Below are positions 42,965-49,617 of a stretch of 64,000 nucleotides of DNA, piece by piece. Below the pieces are notes generated by a model. That model had not been told where the DNA came from. It worked only from the letters and a program-made list of their open reading frames with translations, and searched no databases. The stretch lies in assembly GCF_010671595.1 (NCBI RefSeq), contig NZ_JAABOP010000001.1, forward strand, positions 806,001 to 870,000, in the 5' to 3' direction. Positions within the stretch are counted from its first letter, which is position 1; every line of letters starts with the position of its first letter. This stretch comes from Muriicola jejuensis (GTDB lineage Bacteria > Bacteroidota > Bacteroidia > Flavobacteriales > Flavobacteriaceae). A program made the position numbers and the translations under genes.

Positions 42965-43354
42965 TTATATAATCTCTTCTTTGGATTTTGATACTTTGTT
43001 GAGAATGGAAGAGAGGATCATTCTTAACTGCAGTACCTCATCGATCAATATTTCGGCTTCTTTTTCATATGTATCATTCATATCCCTTAAAAGTCTTAAC
43101 CAGTAGGAAGCTTCCTTGGCTTCTTTTCTGGCAATTTTGAGCCTCATGTAAAGATCTCTCTCACCTAATTTTTCATTTGCCTCAATGTAATTGGCCCCAA
43201 TAGAACCTGAAGATTTGATAAGCTGTTTACCATCTTCCACATTGCCGAGAGTTTTTGGTAATTTCTTTATAAATATTCTGCAATCTCTAGCAAACGAGTA
43301 CGTCCGCTCTTCCAGATCATATACCTTTCTATTTTTCATCATTTTCTCTCTCAT
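42965..43354 (-). CDS. Four-helix bundle protein (S23/IVS-type, TIGR02436 family)
   Basis: A 129-residue all-helical protein with the family marks DLEERTYSFARDCRIFIKKLP, SSGSIGANYIEANE and ARKEAKEASYWLRLL. The family is encoded in intervening sequences of 23S rRNA and in scattered chromosomal sites, and the related Avd protein serves diversity-generating retroelements; function of solo copies is unknown. Start may be ATG 43354, 43342 or 43339. The gene is more AT-rich than dinB and dnaE2 and lies between inverted heptamer repeats, so it looks inserted into that operon. Confidence 0.9.
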   Translation of the reverse strand: MREKMMKNRKVYDLEERTYSFARDCRIFIKKLPKTLGNVEDGKQLIKSSGSIGANYIEANEKLGERDLYMRLKIARKEAKEASYWLRLLRDMNDTYEKEAEILIDEVLQLRMILSSILNKVSKSKEEII

Positions 43355-43356
43355 TT

Positions 43357-43386
43357 TTGGAATTTGGAATTTGGAATTTGGAATTT
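43357..43386. repeat. Right inverted repeat of the S23 element, TT+(GGAATTT)x4
   Basis: Four perfect 7-bp units, 1 bp from the dinB stop and 2 bp upstream of the S23 gene's first ATG. Reverse complement of 42907-42936. Confidence 0.9.
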
Positions 43387-43387
43387 A

Positions 43388-44602
43388 TTATTGTTTGCGA
43401 TGAGCAAGAATGATCGGCGGTTGTCCATTGAACGGGTTCACCATCCTCCCGATAGTCTTCGCCCCCATGCCCGAGGCGCGGATAACGCTCTTGTCGCCGA
43501 AGCGCTCCCGAAGCCGGTCCATGGCCGCGTAGAGGTTCAGGGCCTCCTCCGTGTCCTCGAACAGGTTGATCTGGTAATTCCCGGGTACCAGATGGCTGAA
43601 CCTGATCCCGACCAGGCGGACCAGCATCCGTTTGTTGTACAGACTGTTGAACAGTTCCAGGATCCTGGGGATGAGGATATGGTCTGCGCTGGTGTAGGGG
43701 ATGCGCATCTGTTTGGAGTAGGTGTTGAAATCCGAATAGCGCACCTTCACCGCGATACAGGCCGTGAGCTTTTCGCCCCGCCTCAACTGGTAGGCCAGGT
43801 TCTCCGTCATAGCGATCAGGATCCCCCTCAGCCTGACGACATCTATGGTATCCCTGTCGAAAGTGCGTTCGGTGGAGATGGATTTGCGGTCCGAAAAAGG
43901 GATGACCGGGGTGTTGTCTACCCCGTTGGCCCGCTTCCAGATCACCTTCCCGTTGGCCCCCAGTACGCGCTGCATCACATCCACGGGCATTTCCTGTATG
44001 GTCCTGACCTGTCTCAGGCCCAGGTTGCGCAGGATCTGGTAGGTCTTATCGCCCACCATGGGGATCTTCTTGATGGAGAGGGGAGCCAGAAAGGGCTTCT
44101 CATAACCGAGATCTACCTTGAGCTGGTTGTTGGGTTTGGCCTCGTTGGTGGCCACCTTGGAGACCACCTTGTTTACGGACAGGCCAAAGGAGATAGGCAG
44201 GCCCGTTTCCCTCATGATGGTCCTGCGCAGTTCGGATGCATAACGGTAGCAACCAAAAAAACGGTCCATGCCTGAGAGGTCTGCATAAAACTCGTCAATG
44301 CTCGATTTTTCGAAGACGGGGACCTTCTCTTTGATGATCTCGGTCACCAGGTCCGAATGCTTGCTGTAGGTCCCGGCATTGCCGCGTATCACCACCGCCT
44401 CCGGGCAGAGTTCCCGCGCCATCTTCATGGGCATGCCGGAATGCACCCCGAAGCCCCGGGTCTCGTAGCTGCACGCAGCCACCACACCCCGGTCACTGGT
44501 GCCCCCTACCAGGATGGGTTTATTTTTGAGCTCGCTGTTGATGAGTCGCTCCACAGACACAAAAAACGTGTCGAGATCCAGATGTAAAATCGTCTTTTGC
44601 AT
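43388..44602 (-). CDS. dinB: Y-family DNA polymerase (DinB/Pol IV)
   Basis: A 404-residue translesion polymerase. Catalytic carboxylates are Asp9 in HLDLDTFF and Asp103-Glu104 in SSIDEFYADL; the helix-hairpin-helix region (IPMVGDKTYQILRNLG) and little-finger domain follow. Near the C-terminus QINLF fits a beta-clamp binding motif. It is the first gene of a dinB-(S23)-dnaE2 cassette, akin to imuB/dnaE2 pairs that cause damage-induced mutation, but it keeps the catalytic residues missing in ImuB. A palindrome overlaps its presumed promoter. Confidence 0.95.
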   Translation of the reverse strand: MQKTILHLDLDTFFVSVERLINSELKNKPILVGGTSDRGVVAACSYETRGFGVHSGMPMKMARELCPEAVVIRGNAGTYSKHSDLVTEIIKEKVPVFEKSSIDEFYADLSGMDRFFGCYRYASELRRTIMRETGLPISFGLSVNKVVSKVATNEAKPNNQLKVDLGYEKPFLAPLSIKKIPMVGDKTYQILRNLGLRQVRTIQEMPVDVMQRVLGANGKVIWKRANGVDNTPVIPFSDRKSISTERTFDRDTIDVVRLRGILIAMTENLAYQLRRGEKLTACIAVKVRYSDFNTYSKQMRIPYTSADHILIPRILELFNSLYNKRMLVRLVGIRFSHLVPGNYQINLFEDTEEALNLYAAMDRLRERFGDKSVIRASGMGAKTIGRMVNPFNGQPPIILAHRKQ

Positions 44603-44627
44603 ACGGTCGAAAAAGGATAGCTAAAAT

Positions 44628-44642
44628 ATGGAATATTTCCAT
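44628..44642. promoter_or_regulatory. Inverted repeat ATGGAA-TAT-TTCCAT at the dinB promoter (candidate SOS operator)
   Basis: The 15-bp inverted repeat abuts a minus-strand TATTTTAG box (44621-44628), a near match to TAnnTTTG, 26 bp upstream of dinB. The half-site TTCCATG recurs at 44657-44662. A repressor bound here would block the promoter; LexA-like control is a guess, since no lexA is in the window. Confidence 0.45.
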
Positions 44643-44683
44643 GTATTTGGATTTTTTCCATGTTAAAATTCGTATGCTAAAAG

Positions 44684-44713
44684 AAAAAGGCCGTACACCT
44701 GGTGTGTACGGCC
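44684..44713 (-). terminator. Rho-independent terminator for the microprotein genes
   Basis: On the minus strand GGCCGTACAC pairs with GTGTACGGCC around a 5-base loop and is followed by T5. It isolates dinB from the two small genes upstream. Confidence 0.85.
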
Positions 44714-44748
44714 TGTACGAATATTGGGACCGTTTGGCCCACCCTGCT

Positions 44749-44850
44749 CTAGAGCGACTGAAAAGCCTGAATGATCAGGAACACCATAAAAGAGATGAAC
44801 AGGCATCCCACCAGGATGAACAGGTCGATCAGGTCAAACTTTTTCCGCAT
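44749..44850 (-). CDS. Membrane microprotein, 33 aa
   Basis: A short frame MRKKFDLIDLFILVGCLF... ending QAFQSL. It has a positively charged start and one membrane helix (about residues 8-29), so insertion with the N-terminus inside is expected. It begins 25 bp after the 56-aa microprotein gene and ends 35 bp before a strong terminator, which supports a real two-gene transcript. I do not recognise the family. Too short for standard gene calls. Confidence 0.55.
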   Translation of the reverse strand: MRKKFDLIDLFILVGCLFISFMVFLIIQAFQSL

Positions 44851-44875
44851 GGGGCAGGTAATTCAGATTCTGTCT

Positions 44876-45046
44876 TTAGTCGAAGGGAAACCCGGTGAAG
44901 AGGCGGAACACGAAAGCGTACAGCACCACCAGGAACATGATAAAGCTAAACCAGGCAAAGATTTTAAAGAATTTCCTGACGAAAAAAATCTCCAGTGCCT
45001 TGAAAGCTTCCACGTAAATCTCCCTCATGAGTAATAGTGTCTTCAT
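44876..45046 (-). CDS. Small membrane protein, 56 aa (DUF6747-like)
   Basis: The frame starts MKTLLLMREIYVEAFKALE, continues with a basic KFF segment and ends with a hydrophobic helix (about residues 30-48) and RLFTGFPFD. From memory this pattern resembles the small Flavobacteriaceae family DUF6747, which I could not verify. An alternative start is Met7 at 45028. It is followed by the 33-aa gene and a terminator, and preceded by an inverted repeat at 45049-45074, so it probably forms its own regulated unit. Function unknown. Confidence 0.65.
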   Translation of the reverse strand: MKTLLLMREIYVEAFKALEIFFVRKFFKIFAWFSFIMFLVVLYAFVFRLFTGFPFD

Positions 45047-45048
45047 AT

Positions 45049-45074
45049 AGTACAATTTTCATTTCAATAGTACT
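45049..45074. promoter_or_regulatory. Inverted repeat at the microprotein promoter
   Basis: AGTACAATT (45049-45057) and AATAGTACT (45066-45074) are inverted with one mismatch, directly upstream of the 56-aa gene. Could be an operator or a 5' UTR hairpin. Confidence 0.35.
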
Positions 45075-45612
45075 CACAAAGCTACCGGGCACACCATTGG
45101 GATACAGAACTTTTAGCCGACCGATGTTGAAAGTTGGACCAACCGCAGGGTGCCGGAAGATCACCGAAAGAAAGTACCGTTCATCGAGACCTGTCGAATT
45201 GCCCTGAGCAGATGTATAGCAGGAGTTAATCGACAAACTGCAGGGCGACATCCCCCAGCCAAATGCCTAGGGAATACAGATAAGGAATTAGTCCAGATGA
45301 GGGCTGCTGAACCCGAGGCGGGAAAGCCCGGTTTTCAATTCAGGGCATGACATAAAGAGTTCCCTCAACAACCCGGTCCGGTAATTCTCGATCATCATAA
45401 CGATCGGGGGCTCACCTCTGCGGGATCCTGGCCTTTTTCCGAACACATCAGGAAAGAAGCTATCATCAGTTCCCCCATAAAATTAAGACAAGGCCTTTAT
45501 GATGTTTCACTCTGTATAATTTGCGTTCAATGTAAAGTTAGGCGATAATCCTGACGGATATCATAGTTCTCCATGGCATTATATCATATTTTTCGGATCC
45601 AATCTTTTAGAG
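45075..45612. other. 538-bp region without a recognisable gene
   Basis: Short frames on both strands (66 and 95 codons) lack protein-like character. No tRNA or strong terminator is seen. Near its right end TATAATTTG (about 45513) could be a -7 box for the next plus-strand gene. It may be decayed coding DNA or hold an unrecognised RNA. Confidence 0.4.
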
Positions 45613-45993
45613 TTGAAAAAGAAGCGTAAAATACTGTACTGGTCTCCCAGGGTCCTAGGGATCCTGGCCATCCTCTTTATAAGCATTTTCGCACTCGATG
45701 CCTTCGAACCGGGCCTGACGCTCTGGCAACAGCTCGGGGCCTTCCTCATCCACCTTATCCCGTCGTTCGTCTTGCTCCTGCTTCTGCTAATTGCATGGAA
45801 ACGGGAAATGCTGGGAGGTATACTCTTCTTCATCCTGGGTCTGGTGCTGAGTCCGGTCGTCTTCACCCTGAATTACAACATGAACCATTCGGTTTGGATG
45901 AGTCTCGGGATCATTGGGGTTATTACCATCCCCTTCGTGATCACAGGTGCGCTATTCGTGGCTAATGCCATGCAAAAAGAAGGTGGCGTCTGA
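45613..45993 (+). CDS. Small membrane protein with four predicted helices
   Basis: A 126-residue integral membrane protein, helices about residues 10-30, 40-62, 66-86 and 92-116, starting with the basic stretch KKKRKILYWSPRVLGILAI. The start codon is TTG at 45613 preceded by an A-rich stretch; no ATG precedes the first helix. Similar small membrane proteins with a KxLYWxPRxL start are common in Bacteroidota as unknown proteins (DUF7670-like, from memory). No neighbour suggests a role. Confidence 0.7.
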   Translation: MKKKRKILYWSPRVLGILAILFISIFALDAFEPGLTLWQQLGAFLIHLIPSFVLLLLLLIAWKREMLGGILFFILGLVLSPVVFTLNYNMNHSVWMSLGIIGVITIPFVITGALFVANAMQKEGGV

Positions 45994-46100
45994 AGAAGAC
46001 CCCGCCCACCCACTGCGCGAAGAGTGTCACTTCGTAGAAATTTTCCGACCAATTATGATCACAAAAGTGCGAAGTTTACAACTTCGCACAGCGTAGCACA

Positions 46101-46189
46101 TCAAAAATCGCCGGGATTGCTTGCCTGACGGCAAGCTTCCCTTCGAGCTCGTTTTGAAAACCGCAAAAAGAAGTATTTCGTTTACTTCT
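46101..46189. repeat. Direct repeat copy 1 (89 bp) downstream of tRNA-Leu
   Basis: About 92 % identical (7 mismatches by hand alignment) to 46217-46305, 116 bp away. Each copy holds the hairpin GCTTGCC-TGAC-GGCAAGC and CTTCGAGCTCG. The stretch 45994-46100 before it holds no gene. Confidence 0.8.
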
Positions 46190-46216
46190 CAATAAAACCC
46201 GCTGCACAACTCATGC

Positions 46217-46305
46217 ATCAAAACTCGCTGGGATTGCTTGCCTGACGGCAAGCTTCCCTTCGAGCTCGTTTTGAAAACCACAAAAGCAAGCATTTCGTTC
46301 ACTTC
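46217..46305. repeat. Direct repeat copy 2 (89 bp) downstream of tRNA-Leu
   Basis: Second copy, ending where the tRNA-Leu terminator begins. No transposase or ORF lies between the copies. Confidence 0.8.
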
Positions 46306-46341
46306 AAAAAAAGAAGCGAGCTTCTTTTTTTGAAGCTCGCT
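46306..46341 (-). terminator. Terminator hairpin after tRNA-Leu
   Basis: On the minus strand AGCGAGCTTC pairs with GAAGCTCGCT across A7 and is followed by TC and T7. Confidence 0.85.
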
Positions 46342-46370
46342 CATACTTCCACTCTTTTGTGGTTTATCCG

Positions 46371-46454
46371 TACCTCGGGTGGGAATCGAACCCACACGAT
46401 ATTGCTATCACTGGATTTTGAATCCAGCGCGTCTACCAATTCCGCCACCGAGGC
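46371..46454 (-). tRNA. tRNA-Leu (anticodon CAA)
   Basis: 84 nt with acceptor GCCTCGG/CCGAGGT, discriminator A, anticodon arm CTGGA-TTCAAAA-TCCAG reading CAA, a long variable arm typical of leucine tRNA, and a T arm GTGGGTTCGATTCCCAC. CCA is not encoded. Confidence 0.97.
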
Positions 46455-46465
46455 AAATGGGTTTG

Positions 46466-46473
46466 CAAAGCTA
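46466..46473 (-). promoter_or_regulatory. -7 promoter element of tRNA-Leu
   Basis: TAGCTTTG on the minus strand fits TAnnTTTG and lies 11 bp before the tRNA 5' end. Confidence 0.5.
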
Positions 46474-46538
46474 AAAAATAATTTGTTTTGAGCCCTTAAA
46501 ATTCTGCCCATTAATCGGCCTTTACACAAATATTTGTT

Positions 46539-46546
46539 TAAATTTG
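46539..46546 (+). promoter_or_regulatory. -7 promoter element of prsA
   Basis: TAAATTTG fits TAnnTTTG exactly, 52 bp upstream of the prsA start. Confidence 0.45.
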
Positions 46547-46598
46547 CACCTCCTTTGTAAAAAGGCGCCCTAAAAAACTAGCGAACAAGGATTTAGAC

Positions 46599-47540
46599 AT
46601 GCCGTACCAAGTGCCCGAACCGAAAATATTTGCCTGTACCCAGAGTATGGAACTGGGGCAAAAAATCGCCAAATCCTACGGGACGGATCTGGGGAAGGTA
46701 TTGTTTTCACGCTACAGCGACGGGGAATTCCAACCCTCCTTCGAGGAGTCTATACGAGGTACCCGCATCTTTATCATCGGCTCTACTCATCCGGGCCCGG
46801 AAAACCTGATGGAGATGCTACTGATGATCGATGCTGCCAAAAGGGCCTCGGCCAGGCATATCACCGCTGTAATGCCCTATTTCGGGTGGGCCCGCCAGGA
46901 CCGCAAAGACAAGCCCCGGGTACCCATAGCCGCTAAACTGGTCGCGAAAATGCTGGAGACCGCAGGTGCCACACGCATCATTACCATGGACCTGCATGCA
47001 GACCAGATACAGGGTTTTTTCGAAAAGCCGGTAGACCATTTGTTTGCCTCTACCCTCTTCCTGCCCTACCTGGAAAAACTCAAGCTGAAGAACCTCACCA
47101 TCGCCTCCCCTGACATGGGTGGATCCAAAAGGGCATATGCCTATTCCAAGGCCCTTTCCAGCGATGTGGTGATCTGCTATAAACAACGGGCCAAGGCCAA
47201 CAAGATCTCCCATATGGAACTCATTGGGGAGGTCAAAGACAGGAATGTGGTCCTCGTAGACGATATGGTAGATACCGCCGGCACACTCACCAAGGCGGCA
47301 GACCTCATGATGGAACGCGGAGCCCTGAGTGTGCGCGCCATCACCACACACGGATTGCTGTCTGGCAATGCGTATGAAAGAATTCAGAAGTCGAAATTAC
47401 AGGAACTCATCATTACGGATTCCATCCCGACTCACGCCAAAAGCGATAAAATAAAGGTATTGAGCTGCGCAGATCTCTTCGCAGATGTGATGCACCGGGT
47501 GCACCACAACACCTCGATCGCTTCAAAATTCATCATGTAA
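46599..47540 (+). CDS. prsA: Ribose-phosphate pyrophosphokinase
   Basis: Makes PRPP from ribose 5-phosphate and ATP for nucleotide, histidine and tryptophan synthesis. The 313-residue protein contains the flexible ATP loop YFGWARQDRKDKPRVPI, DLHADQIQGFF and the PRPP-binding VVLVDDMVDTAGT loop near residue 215, as in class I PRPP synthetases. It is followed 21 bp later by rplY. The same prs-rplY-pth order is common in bacteria, and all three are present here in that order. Confidence 0.98.
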   Translation: MPYQVPEPKIFACTQSMELGQKIAKSYGTDLGKVLFSRYSDGEFQPSFEESIRGTRIFIIGSTHPGPENLMEMLLMIDAAKRASARHITAVMPYFGWARQDRKDKPRVPIAAKLVAKMLETAGATRIITMDLHADQIQGFFEKPVDHLFASTLFLPYLEKLKLKNLTIASPDMGGSKRAYAYSKALSSDVVICYKQRAKANKISHMELIGEVKDRNVVLVDDMVDTAGTLTKAADLMMERGALSVRAITTHGLLSGNAYERIQKSKLQELIITDSIPTHAKSDKIKVLSCADLFADVMHRVHHNTSIASKFIM

Positions 47541-47561
47541 ATATCAATTTAAATCTAAATA

Positions 47562-48224
47562 ATGAAGTCAATTACAATCAAAGGATCAGAAAGAGAAAGC
47601 GTGGGCAAGAAGGCAACGAAGGCCCTACGTAATGCTGGAAAGGTCCCTTGCGTGGTATACGGAGGGGAACAGCCATTGCACTTTGCAGCAGATGAACTAT
47701 CGTTCAGAGACCTGGTGTACACCCCCAACGCCCACACTGTTGTGGTTGAACTGGAAGGCGGGAAGAAGGTGAATGCCATCATGCAGGACATTCAATTCCA
47801 TCCGGTAACGGATAGCATCCTGCACATCGATTTCTATCAGCTGTTCGAGGACAAGGAACTCACCATGAACATTCCCGTTCGTCTGCACGGGAATTCTCCA
47901 GGGGTAAGGAACGGGGGTCGACTCCTCTTCAGGAAAAGGAAACTGGCCATCAGGGCGCTTCCTGCAAACCTGCCGGATTTCTTCGACATCGATATTTCTA
48001 CCCTCAAGATCGGGGACAACATCACCGTTGAATCCCTGCTGAACGACAAATTCACCATCCTCCATCCCGATACTACGGTTGTGGTACAGGTTAAGATGGC
48101 CCGTGCCGCTGTGGTGGTCGAGGAAGAAGGTGATGATGAAGAACTGGAAGGCGCTGAAGCGACTGCAGAAGGAGAAGCTGCTCCTGCTGAAGCTGCTGAA
48201 GCCTCTGCTGAAGAGAAGGAATAA
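47562..48224 (+). CDS. rplY: 50S ribosomal protein L25/general stress protein Ctc
   Basis: Binds 5S rRNA. The 220-residue protein is of the long, Ctc type: N-terminal L25 domain (residues 1-95, with [15 protein letters not shown] and [22 protein letters not shown]) and a C-terminal beta domain (95-185), followed by a low-complexity Glu/Ala tail of about 30 residues. The tail resembles that of the S16 protein in this genome. It lies 21 bp after prsA, and a terminator follows 18 bp downstream. Confidence 0.96.
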   Translation: MKSITIKGSERESVGKKATKALRNAGKVPCVVYGGEQPLHFAADELSFRDLVYTPNAHTVVVELEGGKKVNAIMQDIQFHPVTDSILHIDFYQLFEDKELTMNIPVRLHGNSPGVRNGGRLLFRKRKLAIRALPANLPDFFDIDISTLKIGDNITVESLLNDKFTILHPDTTVVVQVKMARAAVVVEEEGDDEELEGAEATAEGEAAPAEAAEASAEEKE

Positions 48225-48242
48225 TTTTTACGAGAACATTCA

Positions 48243-48277
48243 AAAAGCATCCCGGGTCCAATCTTGGGATGCTTTTG
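48243..48277 (+). terminator. Rho-independent terminator after rplY
   Basis: AAAAGCATCCC pairs with GGGATGCTTTT around a 12-base loop with a short T-rich end. Confidence 0.8.
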
Positions 48278-48303
48278 TATTTTAGCCGGGTGAGTTTCCT
48301 AAT

Positions 48304-48933
48304 ATGCGCTCTTTATTCTCATTCCTTTTCGGCAAATCTTCAACCCTTCTAAACGAAGAAGACCCCATGAAAAAATATCTGATCGCAGGCCTTGGCAATA
48401 TTGGATTGGAATACGTCCACACCAGGCATAATATAGGCTTCCAGGTGCTGGATGCTCTTGCCGGAAAAAAAGAAATTAGCTTTGCCCCCAACAAACTGGG
48501 GGACACTGCGTCCTTCAAGATCAAGGGGCGTAGCGTGCTCCTGCTGAAGCCTTCCACCTTTATGAATCGCAGCGGTAAAGCCGTTCACTACTGGCTGGAA
48601 AAGGAGAAGATTCCCCTGGAACACCTTTTGATCATCACCGATGATATCAACCTTCCTTTTGGCACCCTTCGACTAAAGACCAAGGGAAGCGACGGAGGTC
48701 ATAACGGCCTGGCAGATGTGCAACAAACCCTCCAGACCGCTACTTACAACCGGCTCCGGTTCGGACTCGGGTCTGATTTCCCCAAAGGCAGACAGGTAGA
48801 ATACGTCCTGGGAAGATGGAATGAGGAAGAGGACAAAGCCTTGCCAGAGCGACTGGACAGGTGCGCTTCTCTCATAGAATCCTTTGTACTACAGGGGGTG
48901 AACATCACCATGAATACCTTCAACAACACCTGA
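48304..48933 (+). CDS. pth: Peptidyl-tRNA hydrolase
   Basis: Releases peptides from tRNAs dropped by stalled ribosomes. The catalytic core runs from KKYLIAGLGNIGLEY, with the active-site histidine in TRHNIGF, and contains KPSTFMNRSGKAV and the GSDGGHNGLADV motif. From ATG 48304 there is a 21-residue extension ahead of the core, as in other flavobacterial homologues; the core itself could start at ATG 48367. The gene lies behind the rplY terminator and its stop abuts the convergent lipoprotein gene. Confidence 0.95.
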   Translation: MRSLFSFLFGKSSTLLNEEDPMKKYLIAGLGNIGLEYVHTRHNIGFQVLDALAGKKEISFAPNKLGDTASFKIKGRSVLLLKPSTFMNRSGKAVHYWLEKEKIPLEHLLIITDDINLPFGTLRLKTKGSDGGHNGLADVQQTLQTATYNRLRFGLGSDFPKGRQVEYVLGRWNEEEDKALPERLDRCASLIESFVLQGVNITMNTFNNT

Positions 48934-49617
48934 TCACCGGATCACCCTGAAGGAATACACCCCTGAATCCGAGATATTCCCGGCCCTGTCGAGAGTGAGT
49001 ACCTTCCAGTAATAGACCGTATCAATAGCCACACTGGCCTTTACCTGGGTGATACTCACCGAAGGGGAAGCCACCAGCTGCTGGGGGTCGGGATCCGTAT
49101 CCAGGTAGACCTCGTAGGATTGGATATCATTATCGGCGTCGCCACTCGTCCATTTAAGCGTAATCTCATTGTTGAGGTCCCTGACCACAGGTGTACCGGA
49201 TGCCGGCTCAATCAACTGGGCCGGAAAGGGCGGATAGGTAGTCTGGGTCCCGGCATTGTAGAAGAACCATTCCTCACTGAATCCGATCTCCTGTGTCTCC
49301 GTATTCCTTGTGGTGATCCTCCATTTATAGGGAGTACCTTTTAGGACGGGTACAAAGGAACTGAGGGCAGTGGTCGGGGCGTTGGTGATGGACAGGCCGG
49401 TAAGGACGTTTGTCACCTTTAATTCATAGGTGTCTGCGTACCGGGCTTCCTGCCATCTGAATTCGACCTGACTCGTATTATTGTTCAGGCTCACACCCGT
49501 AGTACACTCGGAATTCTGCAAGGGAAAACTCAGCAAGGCGGCCTCGGGTGGTTTGGGTGAATCCTTCCCGCAAGCCATCGCCAAAATCCCCAGGTATAAA
49601 ACAAATTCTTTTCTCAT
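48934..49617 (-). CDS. Lipoprotein with two fibronectin type III-like domains
   Basis: A 227-residue lipoprotein (lipobox AMAC, Cys16) containing two beta-sandwich repeats of fibronectin III character: about 35-120 (EFRWQEARYADTYELKV ... YKWRITTRN) and 130-225 (ITLKWTSGDADNDIQSYEVY ... YYWKVLTLDRAGN). No enzyme motif is present. Its start overlaps the end of the large exported protease by 4 bp, so the two are coupled. It may bind the protease or its surface target (inference). Confidence 0.78.
   Translation of the reverse strand: MRKEFVLYLGILAMACGKDSPKPPEAALLSFPLQNSECTTGVSLNNNTSQVEFRWQEARYADTYELKVTNVLTGLSITNAPTTALSSFVPVLKGTPYKWRITTRNTETQEIGFSEEWFFYNAGTQTTYPPFPAQLIEPASGTPVVRDLNNEITLKWTSGDADNDIQSYEVYLDTDPDPQQLVASPSVSITQVKASVAIDTVYYWKVLTLDRAGNISDSGVYSFRVIR

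Larger units (their letters stand above)
42907..43386. mobile_element. Candidate IVS-like insertion carrying an S23-type gene between dinB and dnaE2
   Basis: 480 bp bounded by perfect 30-bp inverted repeats and holding one AT-rich gene. It occupies the whole dinB-dnaE2 junction: 1 bp after the dinB stop and 7 bp before the dnaE2 start. Layout mirrors intervening sequences of 23S rRNA, where an S23 ORF sits in a long hairpin. No transposase or target duplication is visible. Confidence 0.4.

Noticed and set aside
42907-43386. Short regularly spaced repeats as a CRISPR array
   Set aside because: The 7-bp units are directly tandem without spacers, and the two arrays are inverted around one gene.
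44964-45251. 95-codon minus-strand frame overlapping the microprotein gene
   Set aside because: It overlaps the better supported 56-aa membrane frame and shows no protein-like features.
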